A DNA stretch of 47,710 bases from Streptococcus uberis (GCF_000785785.1 NZ_JRQN01000016.1:1-47710); one strand, 5' to 3'; counted from the first letter of the stretch, positions 31,335-41,988 are shown. The notes: generated from the letters alone by a model not told the origin. Made by a program: numbers and translations.

Positions 31335-32276
31335 ATGAAAACTTCAGAAAAAATATATCATATTTTACAACAATCAGAATCCTATTTGAGTGGCGAAACA
31401 CTTGCTGAACAATTACATGTTTCACGAACAGCAATTTGGAAAGGGATAAAGTCTCTAGAAAATCAAGGTATTGAAATTCTAGCCTCAAAAAAAGATGGCT
31501 ATAAAATTATTAGTGGTGATTTACTGTCTGCTCAAGAAATAACTGAGCAGCTTAAGATTGCTGTTACACTAAACGAATCCAGTATTTCTACCCAGTTAGA
31601 TGCCAAGAATGCTCTTGTAAATAACCCAAGTGCCCCACATCTTTACATTTCTCCTAGTCAAAAACAAGCAAAAGGACGTTTAGGTCGTGATTTTTATGCT
31701 TCAAAAAACGGTGGCATTTATATGTCTCTCCATCTGAAACCTAACAAAACCTACCAAGATATGGAACCTTACACCATGATGGTGGCATCAAGCATCGTCA
31801 ACGCTATTTATAGACTTACTGGTATTGAAACCCAAATCAAATGGGTCAATGATATCTACTTAAAAGATAAAAAGATCGCTGGTATTTTAACCGAAGCTAT
31901 TACTTCTGTTGAGACTGGATTAATTACCGACATTATCATTGGAGTTGGACTGAACTTTCATTTGACAGATTTGCCTGATGAACTAAATAGTATAGCGACT
32001 TCACTTTTTACTGAGCAACCAACTATTACAAGAAATAAATTGATTATTGAAATCTGGAAACTCTTTTTCCAAATACCTATACAGGATCATTTAAAAGTTT
32101 ACAAAGAAAAATCACTTGTTCTTGGAAAACAAGTGACCTATATGAAAAATAAACAGGTTGTAAAAGCACGTGCCATAGATATTACTGATCAAGGTTATCT
32201 AGTCGTTGAAAGAGAAGACAAACAATTGGAAACCTTACATAGTGGTGAAATCAGTCTTTCTTCTTGGCATGTTTAG
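31335..32276 (+). CDS. birA: biotin--[acetyl-CoA-carboxylase] ligase / biotin repressor
   Basis: A 313-residue bifunctional BirA. The N-terminal winged helix (LAEQLHVSRTAIWKGIKSLE) binds DNA. The catalytic core has the biotin-lipoyl ligase motif KGRLGRDFYASKNGGIYMS (GRGRxG-like loop) and KWVNDIYLKDKKIAGILTE. A C-terminal SH3-like domain closes with GEISLSSW. It activates biotin to biotinyl-AMP and attaches it to carboxylase BCCP, and may repress biotin uptake genes. It is divergent from metK and overlaps the convergent DUF3272 gene by 26 bases. Confidence 0.95.
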   Translation: MKTSEKIYHILQQSESYLSGETLAEQLHVSRTAIWKGIKSLENQGIEILASKKDGYKIISGDLLSAQEITEQLKIAVTLNESSISTQLDAKNALVNNPSAPHLYISPSQKQAKGRLGRDFYASKNGGIYMSLHLKPNKTYQDMEPYTMMVASSIVNAIYRLTGIETQIKWVNDIYLKDKKIAGILTEAITSVETGLITDIIIGVGLNFHLTDLPDELNSIATSLFTEQPTITRNKLIIEIWKLFFQIPIQDHLKVYKEKSLVLGKQVTYMKNKQVVKARAIDITDQGYLVVEREDKQLETLHSGEISLSSWHV

Positions 32277-32454
32277 TTGCTTCAATCAATTTCTTTGAAA
32301 AATTTGTAATGGCATGGACTTTTCTTAAATCACGGTAGAGTAAAAATCCCCAAAACAAGGCAAAGAAATAGTCACCAGAAAGTATTGAATCGTTAAAAAA
32401 ATAAGTCTCAAAGGCACATAAAAGCGCCATAAAAATAAATTGTCTGATAGTCAT
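32251..32454 (-). CDS. DUF3272-family small membrane protein
   Basis: A 67-residue protein starting MTIRQFIFMALLCAFETYFF, with two membrane helices (about 5-20 and 28-41) and a basic tail ending KKKD. The sequence resembles the DUF3272 proteins found only in streptococci and relatives. The function is unknown. Its 3' end overlaps that of birA, tail to tail. Confidence 0.75.
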   Translation of the reverse strand: MTIRQFIFMALLCAFETYFFNDSILSGDYFFALFWGFLLYRDLRKVHAITNFSKKLIEATKHAKKKD

Positions 32455-32505
32455 AGTTGTATTTTACCAAAAAAAAGAGAATTCTACGAAGAATTTTCTT
32501 TTTTA

Positions 32506-34178
32506 TTAATCTTCAACGCGATTAATTTTTTCCAGAAGGAAATCAAATTGAGGTGGCACCAAACTCTCCTCTACCACCTTATCTTCTGCAACAGGAGAAT
32601 TATCTTTCATTTTTTTTGCAAATTCACTACGAATCTGATTAAAGTCTGACCGTGGAACCGCCAAAATATGTGGTGTAAACCCAGCTGCTTTACTCATGAT
32701 ATTTCCAAACATGTCATTTAAATCCGTACGGTTCATGGCTTGTTCAGCATTAAAGGCAGCCTCAAAAGCTAAAATAGCATTTTCACTATTAGCAAGAACA
32801 GGCTCCGATCCCAATAATAAAGCTCGATCTTGAGGGGAAATACTATCTAAAATCTCATTCCAAACAGATTTCAAGGACTCTAAATACTGTCTCGATTGTT
32901 CACTATCTTGAACGGTTTCTTCCATAATTGTGAAAATCTTTTGACGGTCTACTTTATATGAAAAAGATGCTTTTGAAACTGGTTTGGGCTTGCTAGAACG
33001 ATGTTGTTTCCCTGAAGCCATTTCTGCCAAGGCTTCTTTCAGCTCATTCACCTGAAGTTTTAAAGCATTAATTTCTGATAACAAATTTGTGGCATTGGGC
33101 TCATCTGCTTTCAATGGACTTAGCTGAGCTAACTCAACTGTCATCATTTCAGCATAAATTCGAGGGTGAGAGCCACGCTTTATTTCCTGAATATGCTTTG
33201 TGATAATAGCAATCATTTGAAAAATAGACTCTCGCGAAACAGCTAAGTTAGCCGTAAAATTAGCCGTTTGATAACTACTTTCAGCACCGCTCTGAACCAT
33301 CAATAGCTCTCTTAAATAAGATAACAAATCTGTAGCAAAGCGACTCATGCTTTTACCGTTATCAAAAATAATTTCCAAATTTGATAGAGCAGCCTGTGCA
33401 TCTTGATTGATAACATTTGCAACATAATCATCCAAAGCTAGAATACTGATTGACCCCGTAATCTCTTCAGCAATGGTTAATGTAATTTGGTTATCAGGTG
33501 ATAAGCTTAGAGCCTGATCTAAGATAGATAAGGCATCACGCATTCCACCTTCTGCACGCCTAGCAATTAAGCCTAGGGCTTCTTCTTCATAAGCAAGCTT
33601 CTCCATAGTCACTATAGAGATTAAATGGTCTTTGATATCCTTTTGTTTAATAGACTTAAATTCAAAGCGTTGGACACGAGAAAGAATAGTTGCAGGAATT
33701 TTATGAAGCTCTGTTGTCGCTAGAATAAAAACAACACTTTCAGTTGGTTCTTCTAGAGTTTTTAACAAGGCATTAAAAGCACCCGTAGAAAGCATGTGAA
33801 CTTCATCAATAATATAAACTTTATATGTCGCACGACTAGGAGCATAGGTAGATTTATCACGTATTTCACGAATTTCATCAACACCATTATTTGACGCTGC
33901 GTCAATTTCAATAACATCTTCTAAACTACCATTTGTAATATCATGACAAATATCACATTGATTACAAGGTTCTCCATCTACTTGGTTTGGACAGTTCATC
34001 GCCTTAGCAAAATTTTTGCTGCACTTGTTTTCCCAGTACCTCTCGGTCCTGAAAATAGATAGGCATGACTAATTTTCTTGGATTGTACAGCCTGCTTCAA
34101 GGTTGTCGATATAACAGATTGTCCAACTATTTCATCAAACGTTTGACTTCTGTATTTACGATATAAAGCTTGATACAT
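32506..34178 (-). pseudogene. dnaX: DNA polymerase III gamma/tau subunit, frameshifted near start
   Basis: The clamp-loader ATPase. The start [20 protein letters not shown] leads to Walker A GPRGTGKTSAAKI. Then a T is missing in a short A/T run at 34009-34017, so the frame reads LLRR and stops. The frame beginning MNCPNQVDGEPCNQCDIC (zinc-binding Cys cluster) continues with DEVHMLSTGAFNALLKTLEEP, ATTELHKIPATILSRVQRFEF and the long tau-type C-terminus. Repair gives 557 residues. The gene is essential, so a read error is likely. It overlaps the fRMsr stop codon by one base (TAATG), so translation is coupled. The break is at codon 60, far from the usual dnaX recoding site. Confidence 0.92.
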
Positions 34179-34675
34179 TATTTTTCCACTCCAAACATGT
34201 CAAAATTAAATCGTGTTTTTTCTAAGAGGATAGCCACAAATTCTTCCAGGTAATCTTTATCTATTTGATCGTAATCACCAGTGGCAGAGGAATCTAAATC
34301 TAATACTCCTACCAGTTGGCCATCTTTCACCATAGGAACAACAATTTCACTCATAGCCCGTGAATCACATGAAATATAATTACTATGTAATCTAACATCA
34401 TCGACAATGATGGTTTCTTTTTGGCTTGCCGATTGGCCACAGACACCTTTCCCCATGGCAATATGGACGCAAGAAACGCCTCCTTGGAAAGGCCCAAGGA
34501 TTAATTCATTGCCGTTATATAGGTAGAATCCAGTAAAGACTGAATTCGGTAATGTCATATTTAGCAACGCACTGGCGTTCGATAAGTTCGCTAAAGGGTT
34601 ACTTTCAGTTGCAAATAAGCCTTTAGCTTGAGCAATCATCAATTGATAGTTTTCTTCTTTTAGACTTGTTTTCAT
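34178..34675 (-). CDS. free methionine-(R)-sulfoxide reductase, GAF domain
   Basis: A 165-residue GAF-fold fRMsr that reduces free L-methionine-(R)-sulfoxide using thioredoxin. The three redox cysteines typical of the family are present: Cys69 (GGVSCVHI), Cys79 (GKGVCGQSA) and Cys103 ([12 protein letters not shown]). The [10 protein letters not shown] strand and helix close the domain. I chose the ATG at 34675 ([13 protein letters not shown]). The longer frame to 34828 would overlap the DUF1294 gene and has no family similarity. It is directly coupled to dnaX downstream. Confidence 0.9.
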   Translation of the reverse strand: MKTSLKEENYQLMIAQAKGLFATESNPLANLSNASALLNMTLPNSVFTGFYLYNGNELILGPFQGGVSCVHIAMGKGVCGQSASQKETIIVDDVRLHSNYISCDSRAMSEIVVPMVKDGQLVGVLDLDSSATGDYDQIDKDYLEEFVAILLEKTRFNFDMFGVEK

Positions 34676-34735
34676 GGTTCCTATTATACCATAAGGATGG
34701 TTAGAAGGTAAGTATTTCCTCTGTTTTAAGAATTC

Positions 34736-34764
34736 AAAAACCCATACCATAAAATGATACGGGT
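34736..34764 (-). terminator. terminator after the udk-DUF1294 pair
   Basis: ACCCGTATCAT and ATGGTATGGGT (minus strand) form an 11-bp stem with G-U pairs, followed by TTTTTT. Confidence 0.7.
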
Positions 34765-34787
34765 CCCTTATAGCGATAAATGATAAC

Positions 34788-35066
34788 TTAATACTTAAGA
34801 TAGAGCCAATATAAGAAATATATGCCAATGAATATGGAAAAGATCCCCAGCACCCATATCAGTTGAAAGTACCATTTTTGGGTTTTATGGTGAAATAAGT
34901 TTCCGCCTAAAATCGCACCTATCCCTCCAAAAAATAAAGCAGTCAGTAACAACGTTTTTTCGGAAATCCGCCAATCTCCCTTAATAGCTCTGCGTTTGTC
35001 GATACCATACAAGGCAAAAACGACACTATTCCACATGACAAGAGCGCCAGCTAATGCTAGGAACAT
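34788..35066 (-). CDS. DUF1294-family membrane protein
   Basis: A 92-residue protein with a hydrophobic N-terminus, the conserved [20 protein letters not shown] loop, a [18 protein letters not shown] motif and a C-terminal membrane helix ([19 protein letters not shown]). These are the signatures of DUF1294. The function is unknown. It lies 16 bases after udk and shares its terminator. Confidence 0.88.
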   Translation of the reverse strand: MFLALAGALVMWNSVVFALYGIDKRRAIKGDWRISEKTLLLTALFFGGIGAILGGNLFHHKTQKWYFQLIWVLGIFSIFIGIYFLYWLYLKY

Positions 35067-35082
35067 ATCTTCTCTCCTCTAA

Positions 35083-35712
35083 TTAATCCCTATCGTTTAG
35101 GATACTTGCAATTTTTGTTGTAATCAAATCAATTGCAACAGTATTACTCACTCCTTCTGGGACAATAATATCTGCGTAGCGTTTACTTGGTTCAATAAAT
35201 TGATGATACATTGGTTTTACTACTGTAGTATATTGTTCAATGATACTATCTAAACTTCTGCCGCGTTCAACCATATCACGTTTGATACGACGAATAATTC
35301 TAATATCATCATCTGTATCCACAAACAACTTAATGTCCATTAAATTTCGCAAACGTTCATCTTCCAAAACAAGAATCCCTTCAACAATAATGACGTCTTG
35401 AGGTTCTTGTCGAAAAATTTTATCACTTCTTGTATGTTGCGTATAATCATAGATTGGAATATCTACTGGCCGACCCTTAAGTAATTCTTTTAGTTGCTCA
35501 ATCATAAAATCAGTTTCAAAAGCAAGAGGGTGATCGTAATTTGTTTTAACGCGCTCCTCAAAACTTAAATGAGCTTGATCTCGATAATAAGAATCATGCT
35601 GTATCATAGCAATTCTTGCATTCGGGAAACTACCTAAAATAGCTCGAGAAACACTGGTTTTCCCCCCTCCAGATCCACCTGTTACACCAATAATGATGGG
35701 TTTTTTACGCAT
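35083..35712 (-). CDS. udk: uridine kinase
   Basis: A 209-residue uridine/cytidine kinase of the nucleotide salvage pathway. The P-loop [13 protein letters not shown] is at about 9-21, with the substrate region [38 protein letters not shown] and [13 protein letters not shown]. Lid arginines are in [13 protein letters not shown]. The ATG at 35712 is 7 nt after GGAG. The extra codons up to 35724 overlap that site and are rejected. Confidence 0.95.
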   Translation of the reverse strand: MRKKPIIIGVTGGSGGGKTSVSRAILGSFPNARIAMIQHDSYYRDQAHLSFEERVKTNYDHPLAFETDFMIEQLKELLKGRPVDIPIYDYTQHTRSDKIFRQEPQDVIIVEGILVLEDERLRNLMDIKLFVDTDDDIRIIRRIKRDMVERGRSLDSIIEQYTTVVKPMYHQFIEPSKRYADIIVPEGVSNTVAIDLITTKIASILNDRD

Positions 35713-35864
35713 CCTACACTCCAAATCTAAAAAAGTCTTCTGTATATTTTACCAAAAATTAATAGATTTTTCTATAAGATTTTCAACAATCTTACTCTTG
35801 CTTTATAGGTGACTATCAGAAATCATGTTATAATAGAGATAGTTACAATTGAAAAGGATAAAAA

Positions 35865-36947
35865 ATGATAAAAGAATTCCCCAAAGTTTGGCAAGACCAA
35901 CTGGAAGCAAGTCAAATGACTACTCTAACAGATATTCAGCAGTCTGTTTTTGAACCAATTCGTTCAGGAAAAAATGTTCTAGGAATAAGCCCAACAGGTA
36001 CAGGCAAAACCTTAGCATACCTCTTGCCGACACTCCAAAAAATCAAAAGTAAAAAATCACAACAATTATTAATTTTATCCCCTAATACTGAGTTAGCAGG
36101 ACAAATTTTTGAAGTTACCAAAGAATGGGCCGAACCAATTGGCTTAACAGCACAATTATTTATTTCTGGAACTAGTCAAAAACGTCAAATTGAGCGCCTA
36201 AAAAAAGGACCACAAATAATCATCGGGACACCAGGACGCATTTTTGAATTAATTAAATTGAAAAAAATCAAGATGATGTCTGTTGATACGATAGTCTTAG
36301 ATGAATTTGATGAATTGCTGAGCGATTCACAATACGGCTTTGTAGAAAAGATAACCCACTACGTTCCTCGCGACCATCAGTTTATCTATATGAGTGCCAC
36401 TAATAAACTAGATCGTGCTAGTATCGAACCGACAACTGAGATAATTGACAAATCAGATCAAAAGCTTGAAGCTATCAAACATTTCTATATTTCGGTTGAA
36501 AAACGTGACCGTTTAGATCTGCTCAGAAAATTTTCAAATATTCCAGATTTTAGAGCTCTAGTCTTTTTCAATAGTTTATCAGATTTAGGTGCTGTCGAAG
36601 AACGTCTGACCTATGCTGGTTCTACAGCCGTTTCATTAGCAAGTGATGTCAATGTGAGATTTAGAAAAACTATTCTAGAAAAATTCAAAGATCATCATAT
36701 TGCACTATTATTAGCTACAGATTTAGTAGCTCGTGGTATTGATATTGATAATTTAGAATATGTTATTAATTTTGAAGTAGCGCGTGATAAAGAAAATTAT
36801 ATACATAGAGCTGGTCGTACTGGACGAATGGGCAAAGAGGGGGTTGTTATTACTTTTGTTAACCATCCCGAAGATATTAAGAAATTGAAAAAATTTGCAA
36901 ATGTCTCCGAAATTCAATTACGAAATCAACAATTATATAAAAAATAG
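35865..36947 (+). CDS. DEAD-box ATP-dependent RNA helicase
   Basis: A 360-residue minimal helicase of two RecA domains. The Q-motif region is LTDIQQSVFEPI, motif I is SPTGTGKT, Ia is LSPNTELAGQ, Ib is GTPGRI, motif II is DEFD (instead of DEAD), motif III is SAT, motif IV is ALVFFNS, motif V is ATDLVARGIDI and motif VI is HRAGRTGRMG. It has no C-terminal RNA-binding extension, so it resembles the short Bacillus YfmL-type helicases involved in ribosome assembly. It is monocistronic and faces pgdA across a shared terminator. Confidence 0.92.
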   Translation: MIKEFPKVWQDQLEASQMTTLTDIQQSVFEPIRSGKNVLGISPTGTGKTLAYLLPTLQKIKSKKSQQLLILSPNTELAGQIFEVTKEWAEPIGLTAQLFISGTSQKRQIERLKKGPQIIIGTPGRIFELIKLKKIKMMSVDTIVLDEFDELLSDSQYGFVEKITHYVPRDHQFIYMSATNKLDRASIEPTTEIIDKSDQKLEAIKHFYISVEKRDRLDLLRKFSNIPDFRALVFFNSLSDLGAVEERLTYAGSTAVSLASDVNVRFRKTILEKFKDHHIALLLATDLVARGIDIDNLEYVINFEVARDKENYIHRAGRTGRMGKEGVVITFVNHPEDIKKLKKFANVSEIQLRNQQLYKK

Positions 36948-36968
36948 AATCCTCGGATTCTATTTTTT
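36939..36968. terminator. bidirectional terminator
   Basis: AAAATAGAATCC (36941-36952), loop TC, GGATTCTATTTT form a hairpin with Ts on both sides. It overlaps the helicase stop and serves both convergent genes. Confidence 0.88.
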
Positions 36969-38260
36969 TAATGTTGACCTAGCAATTCAGAAAGTGTGAC
37001 ACACTGATAACCTTCTTTTTTTAGGTAATCCAAGATAGTTGGCAATGCTTGAAGACTCGTTTGATGAACATCATGCATTAAAATGATGCCACCTGGATGT
37101 AATTGCCCTTTGATATTTGCCATCATTTTTTCAGTATTATGATTTTCCCAATCTCTAGTATCGACAGTCCATAAAATTTGTCTCATACCAGAAGTTTTTT
37201 CAATTCGATCATTGGTAGCACCGTACGGTGGACGTAAATAGGTTGGCTTTTTCCCAATAACCTTTTCAATAACAGTATTTGTATTATCAATTTGTGTTTT
37301 GACATCCTGAATCGGAATTTTTGTTAAATCAGGATGATCCCAAGAATGATTACCAATTTCTGAACCACTATCAACAATTGATTTTACGATTGCTTCATTT
37401 CCCGTAACTTTAGAACCTAACATAAAAAAAGTAGCTTTATCTTGATATCTTTGTAGTGTAGAAAGTACCTGTGGCGTCGTGAGAGGATTTGGTCCATCAT
37501 CAAAGGTCAAAGCAACTAATTTTTTGGGATGTAAAGCAGCTTCTTCAGCTTTCTTTTTCTCTTGATAATCTAGGTAGTCTGTCTTTAATTGTCCAGTCAA
37601 ATAATTAGCATCTACAACATTAAATAACTCTTTTACGGGTAAAATAATATTATCTTTTAAAACGAGATCTTTCATTTTAAGTTGATAATTATCACTGATT
37701 ATCCGATCTCTTTCATTAAGCTTTGAATACTGACTAATATCAAAAGATTTATCAGGATAAGTTTTACTAACCACCTTATTAATGTCATCTAAATGTCCAG
37801 ATACCAATTCAGATAGGTAAAATGGTTGAAAATTATGTTTGACATGGTAATCACTTATAACCTGATCACTTACTTTTTTTAGACTCATTAGATTAGGTTG
37901 GTAAACAACCTTATGAATTTTTACCTGACTGATACCTTTCAAAGGTGTTGGTATAAATTCTGGTTTGATAAAAATATACTGTTTCTTGTTCTTAGTCGTT
38001 TCATATAGACTAACTGGTAAGTTTTCATGATAAAAGGCTTCATTTGATTTTGTTGGAGCAAAATAATAGTAAGATACCTTATCTTGCGTCATAATTTTTA
38101 GACTCTTAAAAGGTGAATGACTTAGGTTATTAATGTTTTCTCTTTTACTAATCTTTTCGGCATCGTTCTCAATTGACCAAGTTCTAAAAACAATAAATCC
38201 AATAAATAGTAATATTAATGCCAATACACTGACGAATAAATAGGATAACTTTTTCATCAC
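36968..38260 (-). CDS. pgdA: polysaccharide deacetylase (PgdA-like), membrane-anchored
   Basis: A 430-residue enzyme anchored by an N-terminal signal-anchor helix (SYLFVSVLALILLFIGFIVF). A middle region of about 200 residues is followed by the NodB homology domain. Motifs: LTFDDGPNP (catalytic Asp and metal Asp), GNHSWDHPDL (metal His pair), RPPYGATN (catalytic Arg), VDTRDW and LMHDVH (catalytic His). It most likely deacetylates peptidoglycan N-acetylglucosamine and so confers lysozyme resistance. The gene name is by family resemblance. It is monocistronic. Confidence 0.85.
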   Translation of the reverse strand: MMKKLSYLFVSVLALILLFIGFIVFRTWSIENDAEKISKRENINNLSHSPFKSLKIMTQDKVSYYYFAPTKSNEAFYHENLPVSLYETTKNKKQYIFIKPEFIPTPLKGISQVKIHKVVYQPNLMSLKKVSDQVISDYHVKHNFQPFYLSELVSGHLDDINKVVSKTYPDKSFDISQYSKLNERDRIISDNYQLKMKDLVLKDNIILPVKELFNVVDANYLTGQLKTDYLDYQEKKKAEEAALHPKKLVALTFDDGPNPLTTPQVLSTLQRYQDKATFFMLGSKVTGNEAIVKSIVDSGSEIGNHSWDHPDLTKIPIQDVKTQIDNTNTVIEKVIGKKPTYLRPPYGATNDRIEKTSGMRQILWTVDTRDWENHNTEKMMANIKGQLHPGGIILMHDVHQTSLQALPTILDYLKKEGYQCVTLSELLGQH

Positions 38261-38372
38261 AAACTCCTTTTGCCCTATTATTATAACACAGCGCCTCTTA
38301 ATTGTAACTTAAATCCCTAATGTTTTTGTTAGTCTTTTTGTTAGTCTTTTTTTAATATTGTCAAAAAATTAA

Positions 38373-38403
38373 AAAGCCTAGAGACTCTAATGAGCTTCTA
38401 GAC
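38373..38403 (-). terminator. terminator of gapN
   Basis: On the minus strand AGGTCTAGA and TCTCTAGGCT form an interrupted stem around CTCATTAGAG, followed by TTTTT. Confidence 0.6.
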
Positions 38404-38429
38404 CTGGATTGAACTATTGTAAGGTTACT

Positions 38430-39857
38430 TTATTCAATATCAAACACAATTGATTTAAGATTTGTCATCGCATCAATAGAGTATTTAACACCTTGAACAC
38501 CAGCTCCAGATTTTTTAGCTCCCAAGAACGGGAAATTATCTGTACCACGTTGTGTTTTATTGTTAATATGAACCGTTCCAACTTCTAATTTTTCACCAAT
38601 TGCGAAGGCACGTGGAAAATTAGAAGTAAACACTGATGCTTGTAAACCATACTCAGAAGCATTTGAAATGTCGATAGCTTCCTCAACAGAATTAATACGA
38701 ATAAATGGTAATACAGGACCAAACGGTTCCTCCCAAGCAAGACGCATATCTGTTGTAATATTATCAAATATAACTGGACAAATCAAATTGCCTTCACGTT
38801 TGATATCCGTAATAGCTTTAGCACCTTTGTCAGTTGCATCATTGATAAGAGCTTCAACAAAGTCAGCTGCCTTAGTATCAATCAAAGGTGTAATATCAGC
38901 ATTTTCTTCAGGCATACCAATCGATAATTTTTTCACCAAAGCATGAACATGCTCAATTAACTGGTCGGCAACTTTTTCCATTACAAGAACTCGTTTGACA
39001 GCTGTACAACGTTGTCCTGAATAACCATAAGCACCAGCAACGATGTTTTTAGCAGCCATCTCAAGGTCAGCATCTTCTAAAACAATAGCTGAATCTTTAC
39101 CACCTAGTTCCAACATAATTGGACGCATACCTGCTAATTGACCGATACGCTCTCCAACAGGAGTTGATCCTGTAAAGTTAATAAAGTTTACCGCTTCATG
39201 CTCGACAATATAATCACCAATAACTGATCCACGACCTGTAATAGTGTTGAAAACTCCGGCTGGTACACCAGCCTCAGCAAAGGCCTCAGCTAAAAGCAAT
39301 CCTGAAATCGAACCTTGTGTTGGTGGTTTAAGAGCGACAACATTACCTGCGATCAAAGCAGGAGCAATTTTCGAACCAGCTAAGTTTACTGGGTAGTTAA
39401 ATGGTGAAATTGCTAGTACAAGTCCAACAGGTTCATGACGAACAATTGCGATTTTTTTCTTGCTTGCTGCTTCAAAGCTTCCGCCTTCAAGAACTTCACC
39501 TTCCATTCGGATGCCTTCTTCAGCAGCATAGTTAATAATTTCTGCTGTACGAACAACTTCACTTACTGCAGCTTTATGGCCTTTAGCAACTTCTTTGGAA
39601 AGTACTGAACCGATTTTTTCAGCATCACGTACCAAAATGTCTGCAGCCTTATGTAAAATTGCTGCGCGTTCTACATATGATAGCGCACGCCATTCTTCAA
39701 AAACATTTTTAGCTGATTGGTAAACAAAGTCTACTTCTTCTGTTGACATTGCTGGAACAGAACCTAATTCTTCACCAGTTGCAGGTGCATAGATTTTAAT
39801 TTCATTTTCTGAAAGTTTCCATTCACCATTAACAAGATTTTTGTATTGTTTAGTCAA
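38430..39857 (-). CDS. gapN: NADP-dependent non-phosphorylating glyceraldehyde-3-phosphate dehydrogenase
   Basis: A 475-residue aldehyde dehydrogenase that oxidises glyceraldehyde-3-phosphate straight to 3-phosphoglycerate with NADP, an NADPH source in streptococci that lack the oxidative pentose phosphate pathway. Asn154 (SPFNYP), Glu250 (LELGGK) and nucleophile Cys284 (SGQRCTAVKR) are in place. The length and the start MTKQYKNLVNGEWKLSENEI match streptococcal GapN. It has its own transcript between the pgdA and pts genes. Confidence 0.97.
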   Translation of the reverse strand: MTKQYKNLVNGEWKLSENEIKIYAPATGEELGSVPAMSTEEVDFVYQSAKNVFEEWRALSYVERAAILHKAADILVRDAEKIGSVLSKEVAKGHKAAVSEVVRTAEIINYAAEEGIRMEGEVLEGGSFEAASKKKIAIVRHEPVGLVLAISPFNYPVNLAGSKIAPALIAGNVVALKPPTQGSISGLLLAEAFAEAGVPAGVFNTITGRGSVIGDYIVEHEAVNFINFTGSTPVGERIGQLAGMRPIMLELGGKDSAIVLEDADLEMAAKNIVAGAYGYSGQRCTAVKRVLVMEKVADQLIEHVHALVKKLSIGMPEENADITPLIDTKAADFVEALINDATDKGAKAITDIKREGNLICPVIFDNITTDMRLAWEEPFGPVLPFIRINSVEEAIDISNASEYGLQASVFTSNFPRAFAIGEKLEVGTVHINNKTQRGTDNFPFLGAKKSGAGVQGVKYSIDAMTNLKSIVFDIE

Positions 39858-39963
39858 AATGTTATCTCCTTTATTGATAATACATCTATTCTATCACTTT
39901 TTGACGATAATTCAAACATCTGACACGGCAATTGTCTGAATATTGTTAACATTAGTTCACAAA

Positions 39964-39992
39964 AAGAAGTTGGTTACCCAACTCCTTCTATT
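39964..39992 (-). terminator. terminator of ptsHI
   Basis: On the minus strand AAGGAGTTGG, loop GTAA, CCAACTTCTT precede a T-run. Confidence 0.8.
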
Positions 39993-39995
39993 TTA

Positions 39996-41720
39996 TTATA
40001 AATATTCTTTAGAAAGTTCAAGAACTTCCTCTGCAGTTGAACATGTTGTTAAAGCACGTTGTGCATATTCTTGCATCTTAGATGTGTCTAAAGTCTTCAT
40101 TAAGCTACGCGTACGAAGTACTGAAGTTGCTGACATTGAAAACTCATCTAAGCCCATACCTACTAAAAGTGGTACAGCTTGTTGATCTCCAGCCATCTCA
40201 CCACACATACCAGCCCACTTACCTTCAGCATGTGCTGCTTTGATAACATTGTTAATCAAACGTAAGATTGATGGATTATATGGTTGATAAAGATATGAAA
40301 CTTGCTCATTCATACGGTCAGCAGCCATTGTGTATTGAATAAGGTCGTTAGTACCAATTGAGAAGAAGTCAACTTCTTTTGCAAATTGGTCTGCAAGCAT
40401 TGCTGCAGCAGGAATTTCAATCATAATACCAACTTGGATATTATCTGAAACTGCAACACCTTCAGCAACAAGTTTTGCTTTTTCCTCATCAAATACAGCT
40501 TTAGCGGCTCTGAATTCTTTAACCAAAGCAACCATTGGGAACATGATACGTAGTTGACCATGTACAGATGCACGTAGTAAAGCGCGAATCTGTGTACGGA
40601 ACATCTCGTTTCCTGTTTCTGAAATAGAAATACGAAGGGCACGGAAACCTAGGAATGGGTTCATTTCTTTTGGTAGGTCAAAATAAGGAAGTTCCTTATC
40701 TCCACCAATATCCATTGTACGAACAACAACTGGTTTACCATTCATTCCCTCAAGTACAGCCTTGTATGCTTCATATTGCTCATCTTCAGTAGGGAAATCT
40801 TGTGAATCCATATATAGGAATTCAGTACGGTAAAGACCAACAGCTTCTGCACCGTTCTCATTAACACCCTCAACATCTTTTGGTGTTCCGATGTTAGCTG
40901 CTAATTCAAAGTGTTTACCATCTGCTGTAACTGTCTCAGCATCCTTAAGCAATGCCCATTCAGCTTTTTGCTTAGCATATGCTTCACCAGCAGTTTTAAA
41001 GGCAGAAATTTCTTCTTCACTAGGATTGATAATGACTTCACCTGTAATGCCATTGACAGCAATTACATCACCATCATGAACACGTTTAGTAATATCATTT
41101 GTCCCTAGAACCGCAGCAATTTCAAGAGTACGAGCCATAATAGCAGAGTGACTTGTACGACCACCAATATTTGTTACGAATGCTTTTACAAATTTTTTAT
41201 CAAGTTGTGCTGTATCTGAAGGTGTCAAATCATGTGCAATCACAATAGACTCTTCATCAATAGCAGCTGGATTTGGTAGTTTAACCCCTAATAAGTGTGC
41301 AAGAACACGTTTTGCAACGTCACGGATATCAGCTGCACGTTCTTGCATATATGGATTATCTTCCATACCTTCAAAAATCGTGATGAACATATCTGTAACT
41401 TCTTTTAAACCAGTTTCAGCATTTGTTTGTTTAGCACGGATTGTTTCTTTAATCTGACTAATCATCTCAGGATCTGATAACACCATTAAATGAGCATCAA
41501 ATACTGAAGCTGCTTCTTCGCCTAAGCTATCTACTGCTTTTTCGCGGATAACAGAAAGCTCGTCTTGTGAAGCTTGTAATGCAACATCAAGGCGAGCTTC
41601 TTCTGCATTTGTATCTTCGACTGTAACAGTCTCGAACGACAAATCCGGTTGAACAAGTAGATATGCTTTAGCAACTGCAACACCATCTGAGGCTGCGATT
41701 CCTTTAAGCATTTCTGTCAT
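39996..41720 (-). CDS. ptsI: phosphoenolpyruvate-protein phosphotransferase (Enzyme I)
   Basis: A 574-residue cytoplasmic Enzyme I that takes phosphate from PEP and passes it to HPr for PTS sugar uptake. The phospho-His191 lies in [16 protein letters not shown]. The PEP-binding barrel shows [36 protein letters not shown] and [12 protein letters not shown], with Cys near residue 502 in GMCGEMAGD. It is 4 bases after ptsH and co-transcribed with it. Confidence 0.97.
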   Translation of the reverse strand: MTEMLKGIAASDGVAVAKAYLLVQPDLSFETVTVEDTNAEEARLDVALQASQDELSVIREKAVDSLGEEAASVFDAHLMVLSDPEMISQIKETIRAKQTNAETGLKEVTDMFITIFEGMEDNPYMQERAADIRDVAKRVLAHLLGVKLPNPAAIDEESIVIAHDLTPSDTAQLDKKFVKAFVTNIGGRTSHSAIMARTLEIAAVLGTNDITKRVHDGDVIAVNGITGEVIINPSEEEISAFKTAGEAYAKQKAEWALLKDAETVTADGKHFELAANIGTPKDVEGVNENGAEAVGLYRTEFLYMDSQDFPTEDEQYEAYKAVLEGMNGKPVVVRTMDIGGDKELPYFDLPKEMNPFLGFRALRISISETGNEMFRTQIRALLRASVHGQLRIMFPMVALVKEFRAAKAVFDEEKAKLVAEGVAVSDNIQVGIMIEIPAAAMLADQFAKEVDFFSIGTNDLIQYTMAADRMNEQVSYLYQPYNPSILRLINNVIKAAHAEGKWAGMCGEMAGDQQAVPLLVGMGLDEFSMSATSVLRTRSLMKTLDTSKMQEYAQRALTTCSTAEEVLELSKEYL

Positions 41721-41724
41721 TTTC

Positions 41725-41988
41725 TTATGCCAATCCTTCTTTTGTCATTGTTTCTTCGATAGCTGCGATTGCGTCATCAGCATCAGCACCTTCAGCTGAA
41801 ATAGTAACGTCAGCACCTTGACCAACACCAAGACTCATAACGCCCATGATTGATTTAAGGTTAACTGCTTTACCTTTATAATCTAAAGTGATATCTGAAG
41901 CAAATTTGCTAGCAGTTTGTACTAGTAAAGTAGCTGGACGAGCGTGAATTCCTGTTTCTGCAACAATGTGAAAATCTTTTGAAGCCAT
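41725..41988 (-). CDS. ptsH: phosphocarrier protein HPr
   Basis: An 87-residue HPr. The PEP-dependent phosphorylation site His15 is in [10 protein letters not shown]. The regulatory Ser46 is in [11 protein letters not shown], the site of HPr kinase for CcpA-dependent catabolite control. It leads the ptsHI operon. A cre-like sequence lies about 45-60 bases upstream of the start. Confidence 0.98.
   Translation of the reverse strand: MASKDFHIVAETGIHARPATLLVQTASKFASDITLDYKGKAVNLKSIMGVMSLGVGQGADVTISAEGADADDAIAAIEETMTKEGLA

Noticed and set aside
34000..34178. dnaX break as programmed frameshifting that makes gamma and tau
   Set aside because: The break is at codon 60, inside the ATPase domain and right after Walker A. 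Recoding in other bacteria occurs far downstream after the ATPase domains. A lost T in a short run explains it better.
34676..34828. N-terminal extension of the methionine sulfoxide reductase
   Set aside because: It overlaps the DUF1294 gene and its terminator and lacks family similarity. The ATG at 34675 gives the normal GAF-domain length.
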